Source: Sphingomonas sp. SRS2 (lineage in GTDB: Bacteria; Pseudomonadota; Alphaproteobacteria; Sphingomonadales; Sphingomonadaceae). Taken from it: a stretch of 64,000 nt of DNA. Below, piece by piece: positions 46,152 to 57,600 of the stretch (its first letter is position 1; every line of letters begins with the position of its first letter). The position numbers were made by a program, and so were the translations under genes. The stretch covers positions 1-64,000 of the forward strand of contig NZ_LARW01000098.1 in assembly GCF_000971055.1 (NCBI RefSeq), written 5' to 3'. The notes under the pieces were generated by a model, which worked only from the letters and a program-made list of their open reading frames with translations, had not been told where the DNA came from and made no database searches.

Positions 46152-46280
46152 TCAGACTTTCGGCTGATCCTCGTCCTTGTCTGGATTGTCGCGCGGCAGT
46201 CGCTTGATCCGGGCGATCCCCGCGAACATCGGCAGGAGCAGGACGAGCAGGAGGATCGCCGCGACGATCTGTTTCTTCAA
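46152..46280 (-). CDS. Small membrane protein, 42 residues, TTG start
   Basis: A short frame overlaps the bioA stop (TTGA) and has GGAGG six bases before the TTG at 46280. The product has KKQIVAAILLLVLLLPMFAG as a single span and a charged RLPRDNPDKDEDQPKV tail. I do not recognise it. The perfect ribosome site and coupled start argue that it is real; it would be the last gene of the biotin run. Confidence 0.6.
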   Translation of the reverse strand: MKKQIVAAILLLVLLLPMFAGIARIKRLPRDNPDKDEDQPKV

Positions 46281-47527
46281 ATCGCCACCTCGCGCGCCGC
46301 CGCCAGGATCGCCTCGTAGATCGCGTCGAGATCGGCATCGTCGATGCAATAGGGCGGCATCACATAGACGGTGTTTCCCATCGGTCGCAGCAACAGCCCG
46401 CGATCGCGGAAGAAGCGGCCGAGGACCGGCGCCATCGCCGACAGATAATCCCCGTACGGATCGACGAACTCCATCGCGGTGATCGTGCCGAGCTGGCGCT
46501 TGTTGACGATCGCCGGGTGGTCGAGCGCGGTGAGCCGCCGCGTCTGACGATAGCTGAGGTCCAGGATGCGCCGGCGGACCGGCTCGTCGCGCCAGATGGC
46601 GAGATTCGCATTGGCGGCGGCGCAGGCGATCGGGTTCGCCGTATAGCTCGACGAGTGAAAGAACATCTTCCCGCGATCGTCGGAACGATGCGCGTCGAAA
46701 ATCTCGCGGGTCGCCAGTGTCGCCGCCAGCGGCACCGCGCCTCCCGTCAGCCCCTTGGACAGGCACATGATGTCCGGCGCGACCTCGGCCTGCTCGCAGG
46801 CGAACAGGGTGCCGGTGCGGCCCCAGCCAGTCATCACCTCGTCGGCGATGAACAGCACGCCCGCCCGCGCGCAGACGTCGCGCAGCGCCTTCAGCACATG
46901 GGGCGCATAGATCAGCATCCCGCCCGCGCCGAGGATCAGCGGCTCGACGATCAGCGCGGCGGGCGGTGCTTTCGCACACAGCCGTTCGAGTGCGGCGATC
47001 GCGGCGTCGCCATCGCCGGTCGGGAAGGGAATGGTGTCAACGTCGAACAGCAGTGGCTGATAGGCGCGGTTATAGACGCCGCGCTCGCCGACCGACATCG
47101 CCCCGATCGTGTCGCCATGATAGCTGTGCTCCATCACCGCAATACGATGCCGGGGCTCGCCGCGATTGAGCCAGTAGCCAAGCGCCATCTTGAGAGCCAC
47201 CTCGACGCTGGTCGATCCGCTGTCGGAAAAGAACACATGCGCGAGCGGCCCGGGGGTGATGTCGACGAGATCCTGCGCCAGCGTCTCGGCGGGTTGATGC
47301 GTCCACCCGGCGAAGATGAGCTGGTCGAGATGCTGGGTCTGATCGCGGATCGCAGCCATAATCCGCGGGTCGCAATGACCGTGCGTCGTCACCCACCAGG
47401 AGGAGATCGCGTCGATATAGCGGCGTCCCTCCACAGTGTAGAGCGCGGCGCCCTGGGCGCGGACCACCAGCGGGATATCCTCGCCCAGGCCATGCTGGGT
47501 GAAGGGATGCCAGACGGGCGAGGTCAA
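46277..47527 (-). CDS. bioA: Adenosylmethionine-8-amino-7-oxononanoate aminotransferase
   Basis: The 416-residue class III aminotransferase uses S-adenosylmethionine to aminate KAPA to DAPA in biotin synthesis. The start has WHPFTQHGLGEDIPLVVRAQ, the substrate loop SSWWVTTHGHCDPRI, and the PLP lysine lies in MCLSKGLTGGAVPLAATLAT (about residue 271). It overlaps bioD by four bases and follows the gene order bioF-bioD-bioA. Confidence 0.96.
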   Translation of the reverse strand: MTSPVWHPFTQHGLGEDIPLVVRAQGAALYTVEGRRYIDAISSWWVTTHGHCDPRIMAAIRDQTQHLDQLIFAGWTHQPAETLAQDLVDITPGPLAHVFFSDSGSTSVEVALKMALGYWLNRGEPRHRIAVMEHSYHGDTIGAMSVGERGVYNRAYQPLLFDVDTIPFPTGDGDAAIAALERLCAKAPPAALIVEPLILGAGGMLIYAPHVLKALRDVCARAGVLFIADEVMTGWGRTGTLFACEQAEVAPDIMCLSKGLTGGAVPLAATLATREIFDAHRSDDRGKMFFHSSSYTANPIACAAANANLAIWRDEPVRRRILDLSYRQTRRLTALDHPAIVNKRQLGTITAMEFVDPYGDYLSAMAPVLGRFFRDRGLLLRPMGNTVYVMPPYCIDDADLDAIYEAILAAAREVAI

Positions 47528-48153
47528 GGCGCGAAATCCTCGATGTCGAAGGCTTCGTCGAACGCCTTGGCCAGACCGGCGGCGTCGAGCGGATCGATCC
47601 AGGGAAGGCGGCCCAGTCTTTTGACCCCGGCGATTCCGGCTATGGTGCGCTCGCTTTCTTCGTTGGCGTCGCCGACGAAGGCGACGCCCAGGATCGGAAT
47701 ATCGCGCGCGCGCAACGCCTCGATGGTCAGCAGACTGTGGTTGATCGTCCCCAGCGTGGTCCGTGCGACGACGACCGTCTCATAGCGCCAGCGCGCGAAG
47801 ATATCAGCGAAGAGGAGCCCGCCGGCGAGCGGCACCAGCAGGCCGCCCGCGCCCTCGATCACGAGCCGCCGGTCACAGGCCGGTGGATCGAGCAGCGCGG
47901 GGTCGATCACGACATTTGCGATCGCGGCTGCCTGATGCGGCGAAGCCGGGGTCTCCAGCCGATAAGCCTCGGGCAGGATGCGCCCGGCGGGAACGCCGGA
48001 AAGCCGCCGCACCGTATCGCTGTCGGTGCCGTCGGCCAGTCCCGCCTGCACCGGCTTCCAATAGCAGCCGTCGATCGCGCGGGTCAGCCCGGCGGCGAAG
48101 ACGGTCTTGCCGGCATCGGTGTCGGTGGCGGTGACGACGATGGCGTGGGTCAT
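47524..48153 (-). CDS. bioD: Dethiobiotin synthetase
   Basis: The 209-residue ATPase closes the ureido ring of dethiobiotin. The P-loop is visible in VVTATDTDAGKTVFAAGLTR near the start, and VIEGAGGLLVPL is the conserved acidic/Gly motif. I start at the ATG at 48153, which overlaps the bioF stop by four bases; the frame is open upstream but the added sequence is bioF shadow. Confidence 0.95.
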   Translation of the reverse strand: MTHAIVVTATDTDAGKTVFAAGLTRAIDGCYWKPVQAGLADGTDSDTVRRLSGVPAGRILPEAYRLETPASPHQAAAIANVVIDPALLDPPACDRRLVIEGAGGLLVPLAGGLLFADIFARWRYETVVVARTTLGTINHSLLTIEALRARDIPILGVAFVGDANEESERTIAGIAGVKRLGRLPWIDPLDAAGLAKAFDEAFDIEDFAP

Positions 48154-49259
48154 GCGGTCAGCTCGCTGATCGCATCGGCCAGCTGAGCGACGATCGCCTC
48201 GTCGACGTTGAGGGTCAGCGAGATCCGCAGCCGCGACGTTCCAGGAGGGACGGTCGGCGGGCGGATGCCGCGCACGTCGAAGCCGCAATCCTGCAGGGCA
48301 GTGGCCACCGCCATCGTCCGGGCGTCGTCGCCGAGGATGACGGGAATGATCTGCGACCCTGTAGAGGGCAGACGGGTTCCGGCGAAGGCGATCAGCCGGG
48401 CGAGGCGTTCGCGCCGTTCGGGCTGGCTGCGCAGCAGGGTGAGGCTGGCGCGCACCGCGGCGGCGGCAAGCGGGGAGGGCGCTGTCGAGAAAATGAAGCC
48501 CCGCGCCTTGTTGACGAATATGTCGGCGAGGACGCGCGGGCAGCAGATCAGTGCGCCCTCGCAGCCGAGCGCCTTGCCGCAGGTCCGGAGCGTCACGACA
48601 TTCTCGCGGCCTTCGAGCGCATGAGCGAGGCCCCGGCCATCGGGACCGAACACGCCGGTGGCATGCGCTTCGTCGATGACCAGAAAGGCTTCTTCGCGGT
48701 TGGCCAGCGCGGCGAGTTCGTCGAGCGGGGCGATATCGCCGTCCATGCTGTAGAGGCTTTCGACCGCGATCCAGACCCGCCCTGTGTTGCCGGCGGCGCG
48801 CCAGTCGCGAATCGCGTCGGCGAAAGCCTGCACGTCGCCATGCGCGGCGGAAATCGCGGTGGCGCGGCCGAGGCGTATCCCTTCATGCGCGCTGGCGTGG
48901 ATCAGCGCGTCGTGGACGATCAGGTCGCGGCCCGCCGGCAGGGTCGAGAAGATCGCGCTGTTGGCGGCAAATCCCGTCGAGAAAAACAATGCCGCCTCGC
49001 TACCGAAATAAGCCGCGGCTTCGGCTTCGAGCGCCTCATGCTCGGGATCGTTGCCGCGGAGCAGCCGCGATCCGCCCGCGCCTATCGCGACGCCGCGATC
49101 GAGCGCGGCGGCGACCGCTGTACGCAGTTCGGGTGCGGCCGACAGGCCCAGATAGTCGTTCGACGCAAAATCATGTCCGGCGCGCGCGATCAGCCTTCGG
49201 CTGCGTGACCTTTGCGCAATCAGGCTCAGGGCCTCGCGATGGGCGTCGAGGATCGACAT
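48150..49259 (-). CDS. bioF: 8-amino-7-oxononanoate synthase
   Basis: The 369-residue PLP enzyme condenses pimeloyl-ACP/CoA with alanine. The fold is seen in ASNDYLGLSAAPELRTAVAA, AIGAGGSRLLRGNDPEHEAL and DEAHATGVFGPDGRG, and the PLP lysine in TLRTCGKALGCEGALICC. It is the first gene of the leftward biotin run and is divergent from grpE. bioB is not in the window, so the run is a partial pathway. Confidence 0.95.
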   Translation of the reverse strand: MSILDAHREALSLIAQRSRSRRLIARAGHDFASNDYLGLSAAPELRTAVAAALDRGVAIGAGGSRLLRGNDPEHEALEAEAAAYFGSEAALFFSTGFAANSAIFSTLPAGRDLIVHDALIHASAHEGIRLGRATAISAAHGDVQAFADAIRDWRAAGNTGRVWIAVESLYSMDGDIAPLDELAALANREEAFLVIDEAHATGVFGPDGRGLAHALEGRENVVTLRTCGKALGCEGALICCPRVLADIFVNKARGFIFSTAPSPLAAAAVRASLTLLRSQPERRERLARLIAFAGTRLPSTGSQIIPVILGDDARTMAVATALQDCGFDVRGIRPPTVPPGTSRLRISLTLNVDEAIVAQLADAISELTA

Positions 49260-49308
49260 GCGGCTGCCCTAGTGCGTGCACCGATTTGATGCAAAAAATA
49301 CTGAACCA

Positions 49309-49339
49309 CTGGTCGATTGCCTTCGTTTGACTATATCAG
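49309..49339 (+). promoter_or_regulatory. Possible heat-shock promoter of grpE
   Basis: CTGG-N17-ACTATATCAG resembles the alphaproteobacterial sigma-32 pattern CTTG-N17-CYTATNTNNG with two mismatches. The match is weaker than the one before dnaK and is offered as a candidate only. Confidence 0.3.
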
Positions 49340-49389
49340 CGCGCGAAGCGATGGCGGGCGCGGCCCGAGACATGAAACCGGAAGCAGGC

Positions 49390-49932
49390 ATGAGCGAAGA
49401 GAAGATCGGCGAGAACGACATGGAAACCCCCGTTGTTGCGGAAGAGGAAGGCGATTCTGAAAGCCCCTTCGCCCGGCTGGAAGGCGAACTGGAGAAGCTG
49501 CGCAACGAGGTCCTCTACGCGCAGGCGGAAACCCAGAATGTGCGTCGCCGGCTGGAAAAGGAAAAGGCCGACGCCTCGGCCTATGCCGCGACCGGCTTCG
49601 CGCGCGACATCCTGTCCGTCGCCGACAATCTTGGCCGCGCGTTGCAGGCGATTCCGGGCGAATTGCGTGAGGACGACCGGATCAAGCCGCTGCTGACCGG
49701 GCTCGAGATGACCGGCAAGGAGCTCGACAATGTGTTCCAGCGCAACGGCATCACCAAGATCGAGGCGATCGGCGCGAAGCTCGACCCGAACAAACATCAG
49801 GCGATGGTCGAGTTGCCGCATGCCGAGGCTGAGCCAGGCACGGTGATTCAGGAGATGCAGGCCGGCTATATGATTAAGGATCGGCTGCTGCGCCCTGCGC
49901 TCGTGGGTGTCGCGAAGGCGGGCGACGCATGA
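49390..49932 (+). CDS. grpE: Nucleotide exchange factor GrpE
   Basis: The 180-residue protein has an acidic N-terminus, the long dimerising helix (GELEKLRNEVLYAQAETQNV and RRRLEKEKADASAYAATGF), and the beta domain with NGITKIEAIGAKLDPNKHQA and VIQEMQAGYMIKDRLLRPAL. GrpE releases ADP from DnaK. I start at the ATG at 49390 behind GGAAG; 49372 is a possible alternative. hrcA, which usually precedes grpE in alphaproteobacteria, is not here; bioF is upstream in the other direction. Confidence 0.94.
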   Translation: MSEEKIGENDMETPVVAEEEGDSESPFARLEGELEKLRNEVLYAQAETQNVRRRLEKEKADASAYAATGFARDILSVADNLGRALQAIPGELREDDRIKPLLTGLEMTGKELDNVFQRNGITKIEAIGAKLDPNKHQAMVELPHAEAEPGTVIQEMQAGYMIKDRLLRPALVGVAKAGDA

Positions 49933-49940
49933 ATATCGGC

Positions 49941-49966
49941 GTCATTCCCGCGAAAGCCGGGATGAC
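49941..49966. terminator. REP-like hairpin between convergent grpE and a sulfotransferase gene
   Basis: GTCATTCCCGC-GAAA-GCCGGGATGAC forms an 11-bp stem with mismatched or wobble pairs near the loop. It lies 8 bp past the grpE stop and 8 bp from the stop of the opposing gene. The arm family is the same as at 11977. Confidence 0.6.
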
Positions 49967-49974
49967 GCTTCACG

Positions 49975-50910
49975 TTAATCGTCGCTGCGGGCCATCAATT
50001 CGGCCTGTTCGCGCTTGAGACGGGACTTGGCTTTCTTGCGGCCGAAGCGAGCGGTGTAGACGCTTTTCAGCCAGGCGCCGGTGCCGAGCAATTCGCGGCG
50101 GTGATTAGCGAGAGTCAGCTTGTTCTGGATATGGAGCGCCGTCCGCCGCAGGATCGCAGGTGGGCGCACCGTGGCGCTTAGAAAATAGCCGTTCTGAAGC
50201 AGCCAGCGGGCGGCACGGTGCTCCGCTGCGGACAGTTCGGCAATGTCCGCCTTGCGCCAGCGGCCTGTCGGTTCGCGGTGGAGCGCTTGCGCGGGGCCGA
50301 GCATCGCCGGATCGAACGGAAGCCCCAAAAACTCGCAAATCCGCTGCAACTCATAGCTGGTGTCGCTTGCCAGCACTTCATAGCGCAGGCTGAGTTGTCG
50401 CTCGGCGGGCAGCTTGTGCGACATCCGGTCCCACAGCACCTCGGCATCGACCCAGCCGGCGATACCGTGCCACAGATTGCCCGCCCGCCGCGACGCCACG
50501 GTCGCCTGCGCGACGTCGCGTCCGTCGCGAACGAGGTGGATGAAGCGCGCATCGGGCCACAGCCACAATATCCGGTCGAAATGACGTTGAAGCACCGCGC
50601 CGACGATCGGTGCGCCCGGCTTGGTCGCGGCGACCTGTTCCAGCATCGCCTGGGCGATCCCGGTGAAGGGTGTGCCCGGTGGCACAGTGAGGCCGAGTCG
50701 CTTGAAGCGGATGTTGAACTCCACCGAGCGCAGGAAGGCGTCGCGCTTCATGAAGCGGCCTTCGGAGCTGATCGCGTCGACCAGGAAATCGAACTCGGAC
50801 GCCATCGCGATCGCGGGATGCAGGGCCAGCATCTGCCGCAATGTCTCCGCGCCCGATCGCGGCGCCGCGACCAGGAAGAGCGGGGATGGGATCGGCGGCG
50901 TGCTGCTCAT
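49975..50910 (-). CDS. Sulfotransferase-family protein
   Basis: The 311-residue protein has the 5'-phosphosulfate loop in FLVAAPRSGAETLRQMLALH near the N-terminus and the 3'-phosphate motif in RFIHLVRDGRDVAQATVASR (about residues 125-144). These are the PAPS-binding sites of sulfotransferases. The acceptor is unknown. The loop has AET where TTL is more common. Its ATG overlaps the stop of the copper-chaperone gene by one base, so the two are cotranscribed leftward. Confidence 0.82.
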   Translation of the reverse strand: MSSTPPIPSPLFLVAAPRSGAETLRQMLALHPAIAMASEFDFLVDAISSEGRFMKRDAFLRSVEFNIRFKRLGLTVPPGTPFTGIAQAMLEQVAATKPGAPIVGAVLQRHFDRILWLWPDARFIHLVRDGRDVAQATVASRRAGNLWHGIAGWVDAEVLWDRMSHKLPAERQLSLRYEVLASDTSYELQRICEFLGLPFDPAMLGPAQALHREPTGRWRKADIAELSAAEHRAARWLLQNGYFLSATVRPPAILRRTALHIQNKLTLANHRRELLGTGAWLKSVYTARFGRKKAKSRLKREQAELMARSDD

Positions 50911-51362
50911 CAGGGGTGCATATGCTCCATGTCGTCACCGGCGGCCACCGTCTTGGCCTCGGCTTCGATCCTGGCGCCGCTCTGGAAGGTGAAAAGCATC
51001 GGGATCGCCGTGCCGGGCGTGATTCGTGCATCGACGCCGAACAGCATCGCATGCTTGCCTCCAGGCGCGAACGATACGTCCGCTCCCTTGGGCAGTGGCA
51101 CGTCGGCCATCTGCCGCATCGTCATCACGCCCCCGTTCATGACTTCCTCGTGCAACTCTATCTTGTTCACCACCGCGCTGTCGATGCGGAGCAGCCGATC
51201 ATCGGCCCTGGCGCCCTTCACGACGAAATAGCCCGCTGCGGGGCGGCCTGCCACGGCGGGGAGGCGCACCCAGGCATCCTCGACAACCGGTTTTTCCGCG
51301 CCCTTCGGCTGGCAAGCGGTGAGAGCGAGGGCGGCAAAGCTGATGGCGAGCAGGCGGCGCAT
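50910..51362 (-). CDS. PCu(A)C-type periplasmic copper chaperone lipoprotein
   Basis: The 150-residue protein has a lipoprotein signal RRLLAISFAALALTAC with lipobox LTAC, and a PCu(A)C domain with the copper ligands in LHEEVMNGGVMTMRQM and GGKHAMLFG. The C-terminus DDMEHMHP is also rich in His and Met. Such proteins deliver Cu(I) to cytochrome oxidase. I start at the ATG at 51362, behind GGAG with six bases spacing; two upstream ATGs exist. Confidence 0.88.
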   Translation of the reverse strand: MRRLLAISFAALALTACQPKGAEKPVVEDAWVRLPAVAGRPAAGYFVVKGARADDRLLRIDSAVVNKIELHEEVMNGGVMTMRQMADVPLPKGADVSFAPGGKHAMLFGVDARITPGTAIPMLFTFQSGARIEAEAKTVAAGDDMEHMHP

Positions 51363-51407
51363 TCCGAACTCCATGAAAATCTGCACGCCAATTAGTCCGC
51401 CTTGCGT

Positions 51408-51438
51408 CTTGCAGCAATCGAATCCCCACCTATATCGC
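51408..51438 (+). promoter_or_regulatory. Heat-shock (sigma-32) promoter of dnaK
   Basis: CTTG (51408-51411), 17 bases, CCTATATCGC (51429-51438). This meets the alphaproteobacterial RpoH pattern CTTG-N17/18-CYTATNTNNG except the last base. The predicted start is near 51446, about 80 bases before the dnaK ATG. Confidence 0.75.
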
Positions 51439-51524
51439 CCCCATTCAATGCGATCCGCGTGATGCTCGCCTCATTATCTGGGGGCATCGAGGGGGTCGCC
51501 CTTTGGGGGTTTGAAAGGACTGGA

Positions 51525-53420
<1,896 letters not shown>

Positions 53421-53443
53421 GGCTAGTAGGCGTGATGCGTTTT

Positions 53444-53474
53444 CCGGTCCCGTTGCTCAAAGCGGCGGGGCCGG
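53444..53474 (+). other. Hairpin in the dnaK-dnaJ gap
   Basis: CCGGTCCCG pairs with CGGGGCCGG, allowing one G-T pair, across a 13-base loop. Without a T-run it may be an attenuator or mRNA-processing site that sets a higher DnaK than DnaJ yield. Confidence 0.4.
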
Positions 53475-53495
53475 GTAGCGTTGCGTGGGGGCGTG

Positions 53496-54635
53496 ATGGC
53501 AACTGACATCGATTATTATGAACTGCTGGAAGTCGAGCGCACCGCCGACGACAAGGTCATCAAGTCGTCCTATCGGCGGCTGGCGATGCAGTTCCACCCC
53601 GATCGTAACCCCGGCGATCATGAAGCCGAGGCGAAGTTCAAGGCGATCAGTCAGGCCTATGACTGCCTGAAAGACCCGCAGAAGCGCGCGGCCTATGACC
53701 GCTTCGGCAAAGCCGCGTTTGAAAATGGCGGCGTCGGCGGTGGCGCGGGACAGGGCGGTGGCTTTGAAGGCTTCTCGGATATCTTCGAGAATATCTTCGG
53801 CGAATTCATGGGCGGCGGCCGCGGCGGCGGCGGGCGTTCCAGCGTGCGGCGCGGCGCCGATCTGCGCTACGATCTGGAGATCAGTTTCGAGGACGCCTAT
53901 GCGGGCAAGCAGGCATCGATCACCGTCGATGTCGCCGCACAGTGCGAGACCTGTGATGGATCGGGCGCAAAGCCCGGAACTGGCACCACCAGCTGCAAGA
54001 CCTGTGGCGGCCACGGCAAGGTCCGTGCGCAGCAGGGCTTCTTTGTGGTCGAGCGCGCATGTCCGGCCTGCCATGGCGCGGGCGAAGTCATTTCCGACCC
54101 CTGTGGCGATTGCCATGGCGAAGGCCGGATCGAGAAAACCAAGACGCTCGATGTCGGCATCCCGGCGGGCGTCGACGACGGCACCCGTATCCGCCTCACC
54201 GGTGAAGGCGAGGCCGGCGCGCGGGGCGGCCCGCCCGGCGATCTCTACATCTTCCTGCACCTGGCGCAGCACGAACTTTTCGAACGCGATGGCACCACCC
54301 TGTTCGCCCGTGCGCCGATCAGCTTCACCACCGCGGCGCTGGGCGGTACGATCGACGTGCCCGGCCTCGACAAGACCCGTCACGAAATCCGCATTCCAGC
54401 CGGCATCCAGTCGGGCAAGCAGATCCGCCAGCGCGGCGCAGGCATGCCGGTGCTCAATGGACGCGGCTATGGCGATCTCGTCATCCAGATCGAGGTCGAA
54501 ACGCCCACGAAGCTGAGCGCCCGGCAGAAGGAACTGCTCGAGGAATTCCGGACAACCGAAACCGGCGACGAAAGTCCGCAATCGAGCGGCTTCTTCGCCC
54601 GGCTCAAGGGCATGTGGGAAGACCTGACCGACTAG
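53496..54635 (+). CDS. dnaJ: Co-chaperone DnaJ (Hsp40)
   Basis: The 379-residue protein has the J domain with HPD in [11 protein letters not shown] (about residues 30-40), a Gly/Phe-rich stretch ([16 protein letters not shown]), four CxxCxGxG zinc repeats ([32 protein letters not shown]) and the C-terminal client domain. It is a full type I DnaJ. The ATG at 53496 gives the standard N-terminus [12 protein letters not shown]. Confidence 0.97.
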   Translation: MATDIDYYELLEVERTADDKVIKSSYRRLAMQFHPDRNPGDHEAEAKFKAISQAYDCLKDPQKRAAYDRFGKAAFENGGVGGGAGQGGGFEGFSDIFENIFGEFMGGGRGGGGRSSVRRGADLRYDLEISFEDAYAGKQASITVDVAAQCETCDGSGAKPGTGTTSCKTCGGHGKVRAQQGFFVVERACPACHGAGEVISDPCGDCHGEGRIEKTKTLDVGIPAGVDDGTRIRLTGEGEAGARGGPPGDLYIFLHLAQHELFERDGTTLFARAPISFTTAALGGTIDVPGLDKTRHEIRIPAGIQSGKQIRQRGAGMPVLNGRGYGDLVIQIEVETPTKLSARQKELLEEFRTTETGDESPQSSGFFARLKGMWEDLTD

Positions 54636-54668
54636 CTTCGCAGAGGCGAAACCGGAAGGGGTGGGCAG

Positions 54669-57600
54669 CTATTTCAGCTCGGCATCCGAAAATGTCAGTC
54701 CTGCCTTTTGCGCGGTGGCGGCGATGCCAGGGTCAGCGGCAAGCGCAGCATCCCGATCGGCTTTGGCCTTTTGAGCATCGCCTTTGCGTTGCCAAGCCAC
54801 CGCGCGGCCGAACAGCGATCCTGCATTATCAGGTTCGAGCGCAAGGGAGCGGCTGTAGGACTCTATGGCCTCATCGGTCTTGCCGAGTTTGAGTTTCACA
54901 AGGGCCAGGCTTTTCAGGGTCAGATAATCGTCCGGTGTTTTTGCGGATGCGACCTCGCAATCCTGCAGCGCGGTCGGCAGGTCAATGTCGGTGAGTGCGT
55001 GATTCCAGCACAGAAGATCGAAATCGGTGCTGCTTTTGGCGGTGACGCGGGCGGCGGTGAAGCTTCGTGCGGCTTCGCCCTTATGGCCAGCTTGCGATAG
55101 CAGTTCCGCGCGCAACGTCAGCAGCTGGGAATCTTGAGGCTGCTCGCGCAGCGCGATCGCCAATGTTGCCGCGCCGCCCATCGGGTCGCCTGTTCTATCC
55201 TGCAGAGCCGCCTTTTCCCTCAAAGCCTGGAGGTTGGAAGGGTCGAAGCGCAGGGCCGCTTCGATATCCTGTCGTTTGCTGGCCAGGTCGTCATCGGCCC
55301 GCATGAACATGCGGCTGACGAACATTTCGGCGCCGGGGCGTATCTCGATCGCGCGGTTGATGGCCTTCAGGGCCGCGTCCTTCCGGCCCCCCTCATTGTA
55401 GATGATGGCTGCTTGATAATGGGCGAAGCTGTTCTCGGGTGCCGCGGCGATAGCGGCCTCGGCCTCGGCAAACGCCTTGGCGTCTTCGCGCGCCTTTTGG
55501 TATATTCGGGCGCGTAGAAAATACATGTCGGCCCATCCGGGCGATAGCTTCGTTGCGGCGTGCGCGTCGCGGATCGCGGCGGCATCGTCGCCTACCAAAT
55601 GATAAACCTCGGCCCGCCATCCATATGTCACATGGTCGTCCGGTTGCGTCTGAAGCACCCGAGTATAGAAGCGAATTGCCTCTGCATGACGCTTCTGCTT
55701 CTGGGCGAGATACCCGCGATTCCGGAGCACATACGGGTCTTCCGGATCCAATACGGCGGCGGCGTTGAGATCGCGGGCGGCGCCGTTGAAATCGTCATAC
55801 CATGCCAGAATGAGGCCGCGTCCGGCGAGAGCTCGGACATTATTCGCATCTCGCTTCAGGGCAGTCTCGAACGCGGCGCTCGCCCCGTCGAAATCCATGT
55901 CGCCGAGCAGTTCGAATCCCCGAAGGGTGAATGCATCCATCGGCCGGCGGCCTGCGGATGCGTCTGCGGGTTCTTGCTGCGCTGTACGGGGGGCATGGCT
56001 CTCCACACTCGCCCGCAGGGCAGGATTGTGGTCCGCCAGTGCGCGCATCGTCTGCTGAGCAGAGGGCGCCTCGCTCGCGGCAAACTCGCGCGCGACACTT
56101 TTCATGCTCGTTACCGCTGTGAAACGACTGCCGGTCAGGTCGGCGGTCCGCACGAAATGAATGCCGCCGGCGATCTGATCGACCGGCTCGACATTGACCG
56201 GCTTCACGCCGGGCGGAAGCAGCAGCGTTTCGGTCGCCCGGACAAAATAGGGGAAGCGCACGCTATAAGGTGCATCGCGATTCTCACCCGGGCCACGCTC
56301 CAGACTGGCGTTCTTGAACCCGACATCGCTGTCGGTCAGCCAATAGACCCCGCCCCGCCAGTCCATCGTCGCGATGCCGTCCATCGTCAGGCGCTGCTCG
56401 CGCTTGTTGGCATCATAGGATTGCCCCGCTGTCTTCACCTGAATGAACGGGTAACGTTTGACCCAATAGTCCCGCACCCATTTGTCGCGCTGGTCGGCGG
56501 TGAGGTTGGCGACAGACTGTTGCATGCCATAGGCGTCGTCGCCGCGCAGCACGATCTCCGCCTGCACCGGCGCGGGGCTTGAGATGCCGGCGCGCGCGTC
56601 GATGCGCAGCTGGGTATCCGCCTCGGGTAAGGCAAGTTGTTCGGAGAGCATTCGGACCAGTCCGGCGTCTTGTACCAGCGGGAGCCCCCAGTCATAGTCG
56701 GGGGTGCCGAGCTGATCGAGCCGCAGGTCGCCCGTCCGGGTGCCATCGAGCCAGTAATCTTTGCCGCGGATGGTTGCACGAACGATCACGTGGTTGAAAT
56801 AGCGCAGCATGGGCAGTCGTTGATCGAGTCCGTCATTGCCATAGGTGTTGACGATGACCGGGGCGGCATTGATATCCATTGCGCGCAACATCGCGACTAG
56901 CATCGCGGACTTGGCCTTGCAGTCGCCGAACCGGCGGCTCCATGTCACCGCAGGGTCGGCGGGCGCGAAGTTGCCAGTGCCCATCAGCAATGCCACATAG
57001 CGGACACGTCCCTGCACCAGCGTAAGTGCCGCCTCGGTCCGGACGACCGGATCGGACGACAGGGCCTTGATTCGATCGACTTCGGCCTGAAGCGGGCTGC
57101 CGGGACGCAGCGCGACAACCTTGTCGTACATCGGTGCGAACAACGCGGCGAGCTCAGACCAGTTGTTGAAATCGCTGAATTCGATCAGGCGCGGCCTACG
57201 GAACCGGGCCGGCGCGTGCGATGTCGTAACTGTAGGCATCAAGTCGTCCAGCGTGAACTCGACCTTCGCCATATCGCTGCTCTGCTTCGGGGTGAGGGCG
57301 GGAAGCCCCTCCGTCTGGCGAAGCCGGACTTTCACGGCGGCAGGCCACTCGGCGCTGAAATGCTTGCGCCCGACTTTCACGGAGAAGTCGGCGTCGCCGA
57401 CCGCTTCGACATGCGTGCGGTAAATGGGGTCGGTAGAAACGATCGTACTCGCCAGTTCGATGATATCGCCGACCTGCAGATCCTCGGGCTGGAGCGTCGC
57501 CGTTAATGTCCCATCGAGCATCGCGCTTTCGAGATTGGCCTCGCGCCGCAGGATCGAGAAGCTCTGGCCGGATTTCAGAACGTCGATCACCCGGTCGCCA

